Assembly (NCBI GenBank): GCA_013400975.1
Contig: WBMZ01008660.1
Span: 95,642-159,641, forward strand
Length of the DNA stretch: 64,000 nt
Source: Atrichornis clamosus
Taxonomy: Eukaryota > Chordata > Aves > Passeriformes > Menuridae
Direction of reading: 5' to 3'
Position numbers and translations under genes: made by a program. The notes under the pieces were generated by a model, which was not told where the DNA came from, searched no databases, and saw nothing but the letters and a program-made list of their open reading frames with translations. Shown piece after piece: positions 55,901-64,000 of this stretch. Position 1 is the first letter of the stretch; every line of letters starts with the position of its first letter.

Positions 55901-58900
55901 GATCAGTCACTACATAAAAATTGATTAGTGGAAAATTCAAAGCCATTATGAAAACCTACTCTGTATCTTGTGGGCAGGTAAATTCATGGAGGTGCTGGAA
56001 GAAAAACCACAACACATTAAACCAGGGTCACTTCATGTGCAGAGAGAGAGAGAGAGGCTCTACCTGGAATCCAGTCTGCTGTCAACCAGCTTTTGCATTA
56101 GTATAAGCTTGTGCCATCCATCAGCAGCTAAGCCCACACTGTCACAGCTCTCGTTCTGGAACATCTTACACTGTTTGTGAGTAAAGCATTTTGCTTTTTA
56201 TCCTTTACAGAAACACAAATTTCTCGTAGAGCCTCACCAGTGTGCAGAAGTAAGTTACCAAGGCTGGCAGTGAGTCATGGAGTGCACGGCAGCACTGGGT
56301 AAGTGGAGAGCCATTACATAAGAACACCCCAAGATGCCCCTGCTCTACAAGCCCAGCTCTGCTGGTTGCAGCAACACGAGCAGCGACAAAACGTGTTCTT
56401 GATGAGCACACAGGTGCTGCCAGGAAATTGGAGGTCCTGTGCCAAGTACCTGAGAGGCCTCTTCAGTGCTTCCAGCAGACCTGAGCAGTGTCAGCTCTGC
56501 AGACCTGCAGGATGGAAGTCACAACAATGACAATCCTGTGACTCAGTCTCACGGGACAGTGCAAGGCTACGACCATGGGCTGCTGTTTAAGACACACTTT
56601 CATCCATCAAGAACCATGAGAGAAAGGAGGATGCGATAGCAGGCACCTTTGCATCAGCCACTGGCATTAAGCAGGCTCGCAGATTCAAGCTGGCAAACAG
56701 AGTCCCTCACCTGCAGAGTCCAGGAAGGAAGCCACACGCTCACCACAGGCACTGTGCTCCATGCGGATTTCATCTCGAGGCTGTTCCTCTGCAGTGAGGG
56801 AAGTGCCAGCAGCCTTTCACCAGCAGGAAGCCCTCTGAGCAGGAGCAGAGGCCCAGCCATCACTGTGCAGGGTTCAGGACACCCTGAATTCACAGATAAC
56901 CCCACCAGCTGATGGGACACAAGGTTAATGAACTTTTCCTTTGGAAGTACTTGCTTTGGGTAGGAAACACCCACAGCCTTGTCCTTTCAAGGCTTCACAA
57001 AACCAGCACTTAACCCTGCAAGCAGCTGCAGCGGAAGGGTGTCAGTTATCTGCTGCTCTCAGAGGCTCCTACCTGCAGACCACTGAGTTTGGGGTAAGCA
57101 GATGTAATCCTTTGTGAATTAAGCTCCTCAGGTGGACTGACAGATTACAAAACAGCCTCATAGTCATGCACAACAAAGAGGTTTTGGCTGGCAGGAAGCA
57201 TTTTGGTACACAGGTCCCTTTTTCTCAGGACTTTTGGAGAAAGAAGTGCAGTGATTTCCATTCAATCCTGTATGAGCTGTACACGAGTTAGTCCTACAAG
57301 ATGTACTGAGCAAGTAGCCTGAATCCAGAGATTTTCCCGTGGTCTGTTTCTGCTAAGTGATATCAGGGGCTTTGTTAATAATGATAGAACATACATGTCT
57401 CTAAACATTATAGTAAGAATTCAAAATGAATGTCAGCAGGTCCTTCCAGAGGTGCTGACATTCCCACAGGGTACAATGAATTGACACCTGTCAGGTCTCT
57501 TCTGGAGACACAGCATCAATAGCACATTCCTACTGTGATTTCCAGATTATAACTAAAAGCTGAGGAACAAAATGCCATCCAGGTCTGGGATGGTGCACCC
57601 ATAAAAACTGGCAGTGTTTTCCCTTAGAGTAACACTTCAGAATATATTAAGCTGACATTCTTGCCTTGGTTGCGTACAGCTCCGTGAAACAAAGCTGGAA
57701 TATTATAGCTCTTCAAAATACAGGTGAAGAGAAGATCTTGCACAGCCACAGGCAACAAATCCTCATTAAAAGTCTTTTCCCATTACAAGCTGCAACATCC
57801 ACCTTGCTGCAGCTCCTGCCTGGTGCTCAGCATAATGCCTTGCTTGTGCACAAACACTCTGTCCGGATACATGGACTTAACAGGATGAATGTTCAAATCC
57901 TTTTCACTGCAAAAGTAAATTAAAACCACCTATTTCTCCCAGGATCTGTGATCATTCTGCCTCCAGTCCAAGCTGTGTTTCTGGGAATGCCCAGCCCCAG
58001 CGTTCCTAGCCCCACTGCTCCATTTCAGTTTAGACAGTTTTCCGCGATGAAAAACGTACAAGTTCCTCCAAATATTCAACATTTCAAACATAAGAAGCAT
58101 GTTACAACTCCCTTTCCCTGTTTATCCAACAAATCAATCATCAGGTTTGCCCTGTGGAACAGGACTGCTAGAAATTCAAGTGGCCATCACCACTGCCAGG
58201 CTGGCTACTTCCAGTGAGCTCCAGTCCACCTCACCTTCCTCAGACAGGGACACACAGAGCACTGGAGCACTGCTGCCCTTCTGCTTCCTCCTGGATGTGG
58301 CAATGAGTTCTGTAGCCACCAAAAATGAACATAAGGGAGACCCACTGGAATAAAAGCAAGGTTTTTGGGGATCTACAGTGCATGCTGTGCTGCAGAACAC
58401 TCCAGGGCTGTAGCTTCTCCTCTAACACAGAGGGATCAACAGATACTGGCTGCAGGCAGGCACAGCTCCTCTTTACACTCCCAGCTCCACCAGGGTGCAC
58501 CTCAATACCTCCCCTAACCACCCCAGCCCACTTACCAGCTCTGTCACAGCAAAGAAGGGCTGCCTCTCTGATTCCCTGCTCACAGTTCCCACAGGCAGAC
58601 TGGGGTCTGGATAATTACATGGGCTTAGGAGATTGTCAGAGCCCCTGCTGATGGTTCTGTCGCAGAAGAAGGGGGAGAGACACCTTGGAAATGCTGCTTG
58701 TGTGCACAGAGCTACTGAAATGCTGCACACATCACTGTGTGGCAGGGGAAAATACCTGCACCTGGGCCAGGTGTGTACCTGCCAGAGAGCAGGCAGGACC
58801 TGCCATGTACACACACCACACCATTCTCTCTGTTAGAGGGTTAATCGAGGATGGCCTCGACAGAGAGCTTGCAGCAGCTTCATGGGACGCACAACAAATG

Positions 58901-61900
58901 TTTTCATTTTAAGATGTTATAAAAGAAAACCACCGGTGATTCAAGCAGAGAAGAATGTGAGCAGTATCTGCTCGGAGCACACCCAGGTGCAGTGACTGTG
59001 CTGATTTGCCTCCTTCCCTGGCTGCAGCTGTGGGCGATGGATAATGGATAATCCCCTCCCTCGCCCAGCACACAGCTCGGACCAATGAGACCCCACCCAC
59101 GACAGGCTGTGCCTCTGCTGGGTGCCCTCAGATATTCTGAGGAAGTGATGGAGCTCTGAGAGACAAGAGAAACCCTGGGCTCCCTGTCTAGTGGACAGGT
59201 GAACAACAAATGTAAATATACTCTGATTCTGCATCCCCAGAATATTGCTGGCATGGCCAAACTCAGAGAAGTCCTTCTCCCCCAGACCACCCAGAAAACA
59301 CGTGCCCTTCGTGGTGTGCCACCCTTCACACAAGCCCATTTTCTCCTCTTGGATGAAAAATGACAGTTTCTTGGACCTCTCGCCAGGCCTGCCTGACCTC
59401 ACTCAGAACCTGCCAGGTCTGGCTTCAAACTCCAGCCTAACAGTGCCATAATTCCGCGATGTGTGCCAGGGAGCAGGAAGCAAATCCACAGCACACCTGC
59501 AAGTACTATCCACCACTTAGCAAACTGCAAGGCTGGGGGAGCAGGTATAATTTTTTAAAATGTTTACTGCCACCACAGTCTTGTGCCTTGCCTGAGCATA
59601 GCAACTGTGTTCCCACCCAATGAAGACCTCACACCTTCCCCATGCTCGGTTTGTTTTCTTGTAAAAGGTCCAAACAACTGAACCTTGTAAAAGTGGTGGA
59701 ACTGAAATTTATTTGCTGCATTTACTTTTCAATATAAGATATGCAAGAGGCTTTAAGGAGCTAAAAGCTTGCTTTTTTCATGCTGAATCGGGGTGGGGGG
59801 AAAGCACAGAAAGGCTAATACAAGGTGGCACAATTACTGTCTATTGATGCAACTGCTGTAGAACCACGATTCATCATGTATTATTGATAATTGCAGCATA
59901 ATGTACTGAGGGCTTTGCAGGGTGTTTAACAGAATGCAAGATATTCAGATTAAAAATGAACCCAGTTCCAAGAGAATACTCTTAATTGTATCAAGCATGA
60001 TGCTTTCTCTCATCGTTCACTCTTAGGAAGTAAAATTAGCAAAACACAGACAAAGTGCTGCTGTCAGGTCAGGACAGATGTAACCCCGAGGGTCTGATCC
60101 CTTCTGACAGAAGCAGGTAGCACCTCAGAGGCAGCAGTCTCACAGCCAGCATCAGTACAAACCAGAGCCGCAGTGGAAATCCCGAAGTGAGGAAAGGGAG
60201 GCAGGCACCTTGCTGCAGACCTGCCTCTGGCGTTTCTCTGGCTCTGGAAAAAGTAGATTGGAGGAATTTAAGGCTCTCAGCTTGTATCCAATAAAAAAAC
60301 CTCGCAAGGCTGTCAGGGATGGGGAGGAAGATGGACAGGGGGCTGCCACCCTGGCAAAGGGAATGCACGTGGGGTGCAGTGCAAGCAGGAGAAATGGGTA
60401 ATGGGACAAGCACAGGGGCTGAAGTCAAAACACCTCTAGGGCCAACACCTTCTTCCCTGCCGGGAAAAGGCTTCTGAAGACTTGAGCTCTCACCCTGCTT
60501 CCGTGTAGAGACTGGAGCCGGTGGGCACAGCTCCCGGCAGCACGCAGGGGCGGGAGGTTGTGGACAGCCACGACAGCAGGGACGAGGTGTTCCCTGCACT
60601 CCCGGTGGCTCCAGCGACACCGGAGACACCCCACCAGTCTCCCCTCCCAGGCTCCCAGGCACACCCATCCTGCACACCTTTCATGCACCTCTTATGGAGC
60701 TTGTACCTGCGTTCAGAGCTCCCCTGGCATGGGAGCACATTAGAGAAACGCCACGCAGGGAAATCTGCTCCCCATCAAGCCTGAAACAGACTAAAAATGA
60801 CCCAAAATAAACTCCAAGCTTAGAGAAGTCACACAGGCACCCGGGGCAGCTGAGGCTCTTGGAGCTGTTTGGATACACTGAACAGTTTCTCATCTCCCTG
60901 CCAGCTATTATTGCCATTTTACGGACAGGGAAACATCCGAGGTAAAGAGAGCGCCTGAAGTACTGCTCTCTTCTGAGCATGCCAACAAAAATGGCTTTGG
61001 GGAATTCAGACTGGGTTCTTTCTCAATTATTCCTTCCACAGCCAAGTGGTCTGCAACGCTAAATTGCTCCTGTCACAGAACTAAGCAGATGTGATTCTGA
61101 ATACACATGAGGAGACAATCTACTCATCATGGCATGGTGAGTTTTTGTAATTTCTCAGTGTAAGTGCACTTTAACTGAGTTGACATTCTCCAGGACCTTG
61201 GTCACTGATGGAAAATAATACTTCAATGACCCTTCTAATTGATGTAGAGCTTCCTGTACCCCAATACAGCTCCGAAGAGTCACAGAAAAGCACTTTCAAG
61301 AACCCTCTGAGGATTCCCAAGTTGGTATTACAGCACTGCGTTTATGGATGATAACTCTCAATGCTGTTTAATTACATCTGTGACCTCTATACAATTTCCC
61401 ATTACAGACCTCATTCTTACCCCTTTTAAGTCCAACTCAACTCATTCCACAGGAAGAGGATACAAAGAGATCCTTAGTTCTGAAATTTGCATTAGGAAAT
61501 GAGGGGCAAAGAAGGGAGCGCACTTCTCTGTGGCTCTCAGAAGATTAAATAACGCAATGAAGTGTGTGACTTCCTTCATTAAAATCCTACTTTTATGAGG
61601 CAAAGGTATCTTAAAGTTTCCTTAGCCATAAAGGAGGAATTGAGAAGGAAGTCTGTACTTTTTGCAAACGCTGTAACTATTTTTAAACCTTACAATTGCC
61701 ACACAGAAGCTGAGGATTGGACTGGATCTCAAGTGGTCTTTCCAAGAGGGAATCAGCTCCATGAAATGCCTAAGAGACAACAGTCTAAGCCTTCCCTGAA
61801 GGCCTTCAAGGACCACGACTCCTCACCTTCTCAACTGCTCTGTTCCCCTGCTTCATTGCTCTTTCTAGTTATGACATTTCCAATATCCAAACGTAAACTC

Positions 61901-63814
61901 TCTTGTCACGGGTAAGTGATACCTGGTCATCTGCCAAGTCTGTGCAGAGGAGGACCAGAACACAGCTTCTTTGCAAGGCTACCTTACACTTTGCAAAGCT
62001 CATCATCCTCCCTCCCTCCACCTTTTACAGCCCGAAAACCCTTTCCTTCTGCACCCCCTTGTAAAGCGTATTTCCTAAGCTGGTCTCTGTGATCAGAACC
62101 TCTCCAATACTCCTGCAGCTCTGTCAAGTGCAAGGCTCAAAGCTCAGCCCATTAGCCTGGTTTCCTCATCACTGAGCTGAATAGACTAATTAAATTGCAC
62201 ACTTCCCATGCTCCTGGTAATGCATCCCAAAGCAAAGGCTGGGGTTCTAGGTTTGGACTTTCTACCACAGAGACCTCCTGCTGCTGATGCACAGCTTGTG
62301 ATCCATCCTAATCCCCAGATTCCTCTCTGCAATGTCGCTTCTCCAGGTGTTCCCAGCTCCATGTTTGACTTCCCCATCCCAGGACCATCCCCAGCTGATT
62401 TTGGGTAACATCTCCAGTTTACAGGCATTTTGAGCTCTGATCTGGTACTCCAGAGTGCTCATAAGCTCATATATCTTGATGGTGACCACAAATAACTGAG
62501 ACCAGAGAAATTTTGGGAAGAATCTAGGTCATAACTTGAGGGCCTTTGTGTTATTGATGAAATGCCAGTGAGACATCCCTGTCGCTGTGCAGCAGGTGAC
62601 TGTGGCACCTTCTCACATAGCAAGTTGTGCCACACACAGTCCTCAGGGCACAGACAGAAAAAAAAATTGTCCTGAACTGATTTCCAATGAGCCTCAAATC
62701 AAGGCAAAATTCCTAAAATGCATATCTATTTGACAGAAAAGCTTGCATCCAAACAAAAGGTGGCTTTTGGGACAGGCCCTTTTCCCCAGGAAACAAAATT
62801 TGCAAAAAGTGTGTGTGAAGGGGAATCTGTAGGAGATTAAACTACAAGGAGCGATGGTGATGGCAATGGATTTACAAGGAGAATGAGATGTCAGGAGTCC
62901 AGGGACATCTTCAGCAGCACCAAGTAACCGTCACATAAGCGTCCAGTGTTAACCATCACCAACCATGCTTTAAGAGCTCCAGAACACAACATGACCCAAG
63001 CACACAGCTCCATCACCATTTCCTGACCTCGCATCAACACGCTGGTGGGAAAGCCTGTTCTTCAAGGCTCTGTGTGATTAATTATTCATCAAACTATGTT
63101 TGGACATCCACGGTTCAATCTCAGCCTCCATGATTAGATACATCAGGATCTTGAATACAGATATTAAAGTCGTTGGGTGCCTTTTCACCAGAGTTGGCTC
63201 AACACTGGATTTTGAAGCTATCTGCTATATATAGCCTAAAGCAGTTACCTATCTGCTCAAAGGGGCTTGTGCCTGTAAAAAGAAAACCATTAGCACCGAG
63301 AATGAAGTAGCTGGTGCGAAGGCCAGAGGTGCCCAGCAGCAGTCAATGCCCCAGCCCACCCTCCGACCCGGGCAAGGGGCGCTGGGACCGCAGGCCCCAA
63401 GGGAGCTCTCCGGACACCGCCGCTGCCGCCCCTGCGGGAGCAGCACCCGAGATCAGCGTCCCACTGTGGGTGCCCGGCACGGACAGCTCCGGGAGCGCGA
63501 TGCTCCCGGCCGCGGGACGGGACGGGACGGGACGGGACGGGACGGGGCGGCGCGATGAGGCAGCGCGCGGGCACCGACAGGACATTCGGGACGGCCGGGA
63601 CCGCGCGTCCCCCGCCCGCTCCCTCGCCCACTCACTCACAGTGGCACCATCCCAGGTGGCAGCACCAGTGCAGGCGGAAGCAGCGGCCGTGGCTGTGGGT
63701 GGCGCAGAGCGAGAGCCCGTCGCAGGGCTGGAAGTCGGGTCTACCCGCGCAGCTGCGGGCGAGCGCCTGAGCCTCGTCCAGCTTCTCGCTCTTCGCCGCC
63801 GCCGCCCCGCTCAT
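46440..63814 (-). CDS. C3orf70: C3orf70 homologue (UPF0524 family), complete coding region in two exons
   Basis: Exon 1 (63,640-63,814, 175 nt) and exon 2 (46,440-46,996, 557 nt) join to 732 nt, 243 residues plus stop; the mammalian protein is about 250. The ATG at 63,814 has a good context (GCGCC before, A after). The donor GTGAGT and the acceptor CCCCACAG split the Cys59 codon. Residues 22-59 are Cys/His-rich, 60-136 form the conserved core (KYVYQPMTPVEQLPSTEI, TIQISVSLTEHFLKF, DLFIDNYRVKCINGKMCYVQ), 137-165 are a Pro/Ala-rich linker, 172-235 are Ser- and acid-rich, and the protein ends ETTV. There is no signal peptide or membrane segment. The biochemical function is unknown; zebrafish work has reported a role in neural development. 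Identification is from recalled family sequence. Confidence 0.95.
48052..48145 (-). mobile_element. CR1 LINE, 3' end fragment, sense to C3orf70
   Basis: The + strand starts AATCACAGAATGGCTCGCGC and continues GGATGGACCTCAA, GTGCCCTGGGCAGGGACACT, TCCCACTAGACCAGGCTGCT, CCAAGCCCC, which is a CR1 3' end in reverse complement (terminal CATTCTGTGATT). The 5' boundary at about 48,145 is approximate. Confidence 0.85.
51130..51380. other. AT-rich single-copy block in C3orf70 intron, candidate regulatory element
   Basis: Compact AT-rich stretch with words such as CTGATAATCAG, GCTGATTGATTGG and TTTGGCTAATTGGGCAG. Not repetitive and without coding signs. Conservation cannot be judged here; regulatory function is inference. 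Confidence 0.2.
55690..55930. other. AT-rich single-copy block in C3orf70 intron, candidate regulatory element
   Basis: About 240 bp of AT-rich, CpG-poor sequence containing GTTGCCAAGCAATCAG, which resembles an X-box-like inverted repeat (GTTGCC...). No repeat family recognised. Function is inference. Confidence 0.22.
56041..56056. repeat. (GA)8 microsatellite
   Basis: Eight AG dinucleotides in a row. Short, but likely length-polymorphic. Confidence 0.8.
59540..60010. other. AT-rich single-copy block in C3orf70 intron, candidate regulatory element
   Basis: Unbroken AT-rich, low-CpG sequence with motif-like words: GTCTATTGATGC, CGATTCATCATG, TATTATTGATAATTGCAGC, TTAATTGTATCAAGCATGAT. It contrasts with the GC-richer flanks at 58.9-59.4 and 60.1-60.7 kb. 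Function is inferred from composition only. Confidence 0.25.
61080..61450. other. AT-rich single-copy block in C3orf70 intron, candidate regulatory element
   Basis: Sequence with CTTCTAATTGATGTAG, GTTTAATTACATC and TTTATGGATGATAAC-type words between GC-richer flanks. No coding signs or repeat. Function is inference. Confidence 0.2.
63060..63180. promoter_or_regulatory. Candidate PBX/HOX-type composite site in C3orf70 intron 1
   Basis: TGATTAAT at 63,075-63,082 fits the PBX-HOX composite word and is followed by TATTCATCAAAC and, at about 63,131, CATGATTAGATACATC. It lies about 560 bp downstream of exon 1 in gene orientation. Single short motifs arise often by chance. Confidence 0.2.
63514..63543. 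repeat. (GGGAC)6 pentamer array
   Basis: Six perfect GGGAC copies followed by GGGGCGG, 96 bp downstream of the exon 1 donor in gene sense. Runs of GGG every 5 nt on the + strand (the template strand of C3orf70) have G-quadruplex potential. Confidence 0.9.
63640..63814 (-). CDS. C3orf70: C3orf70 coding exon 1
   Basis: ATG at 63,814-63,812 begins MSGAAAAKSEKLDEAQALAR. The exon continues with CAGRPDFQPCDGLSLCATHS and HGRCFRLHWCCHLGWCHC and ends one base into the last Cys codon at the donor GTGAGT. Cys and His make up about 14 of residues 31-59. The start was chosen because it gives the family N terminus; the Ala run is shorter than the mammalian N terminus. Confidence 0.95.
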
Positions 63815-64000
63815 GGCGCCGCCGCTCCGCCCGCAGCCCCCGCGCCGCAGCGGCCAGATGAGGAGGAGGAGGAGGAGGAGGCGGAGGAGGCGGAGGAGGT
63901 TGAGGACGAGGAGGAGGAGAAGGAGGAGGAGAAACTACCGAGCCGCAGCGGGGACCGCCCGCCCGCCCAGCGCCGCGGGGGCAGCGCCGCGGGCAGGGCC
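63815..64000 (-). other. C3orf70: C3orf70 5' UTR / promoter-proximal sequence
   Basis: Very GC-rich. It includes a triplet-rich purine tract on + (pyrimidine on the mRNA strand) at 63,857-63,934. The window ends before any recognisable core promoter element. Confidence 0.6.
63857..63934. repeat. GAG/GGA triplet polypurine tract
   Basis: About 78 bp almost entirely GAG, GCG and GAA triplets on the + strand, broken by TTGAGGACG near 63,900. On the C3orf70 mRNA strand this is a CTC/TCC pyrimidine tract 43 nt upstream of the ATG. Confidence 0.85.

Larger units (their letters stand above)
46997..63639 (-). other. C3orf70: C3orf70 intron 1, 16.6 kb
   Basis: Donor GTGAGT at 63,639 and acceptor at 46,997. 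Contents: a CR1 fragment at 48,052-48,145, a GC-richer stretch at 48,150-48,600, a (GA)8 run at 56,041-56,056, the GGGAC array at 63,514-63,543, and AT-rich single-copy blocks listed separately. Otherwise it is unique sequence without credible exons. Open frames up to about 200 codons occur by chance. Confidence 0.75.
63340..64000 (-). promoter_or_regulatory. C3orf70: CpG island at the C3orf70 5' end
   Basis: GC content and CpG density rise sharply from about 63,340 to the window end, covering the start of intron 1, coding exon 1 and the 5' UTR. This is the usual CpG-island promoter arrangement. The transcription start is not visible and may lie at or beyond the right edge. Confidence 0.75.

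Overview
This is a 64 kb piece of a vertebrate nuclear genome, almost certainly a bird. Genes are split into short exons with GT-AG introns. Four fragments carry the typical 3' end of CR1 LINEs, the dominant avian retroposon. Two solo retroviral LTRs sit in introns. The gene order VPS8 then C3orf70 matches the known vertebrate order (human 3q27). The retroelement content fits a songbird, but the sequence alone does not prove that. Bacterial feature classes (operons, CRISPR, ribosome binding sites) do not apply here.

Layout. Bases 1 to about 43,050 hold the 3' half of VPS8 on the + strand: 23 coding exons (611 to 42,489) with intact splice sites and one continuous frame of about 711 codons, ending in a C-terminal RING-H2 zinc finger, a stop at 42,487 and a poly(A) signal at 43,023. 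The N-terminal exons, including the beta-propeller, lie upstream of the window. From about 43,870 to 64,000 lies the complete coding region of the C3orf70 homologue (UPF0524 family) on the - strand: coding exon 1 (63,640-63,814) in a CpG island at the right edge, one 16.6 kb intron, coding exon 2 (46,440-46,996), and a long 3' UTR ending near 43,870. The two genes converge tail to tail with about 0.8 kb between their poly(A) sites.

Introns. The VPS8 introns carry two solo LTRs, both antisense to the gene (18,498-19,086 with a clean 6-bp target-site duplication; about 23,667-24,450 with ambiguous ends), and three CR1 tails (7.2, 22.7 and 37.9 kb). The C3orf70 intron has one CR1 fragment (48.05 kb), a GGGAC pentamer array beside exon 1, and several AT-rich single-copy blocks that could be regulatory. 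The rest of the intronic sequence is plain single-copy DNA.

Function. VPS8 is a subunit of the CORVET endosomal tether. C3orf70 is a poorly characterised protein with a Cys/His-rich N-terminal half and an acidic, Ser-rich tail. Nothing links the two except neighbourhood. I found no undescribed biological system. The most interesting leads are the uncharacterised Cys/His cluster and PDZ-ligand-like C terminus of C3orf70, the two LTRs, and the candidate regulatory blocks.
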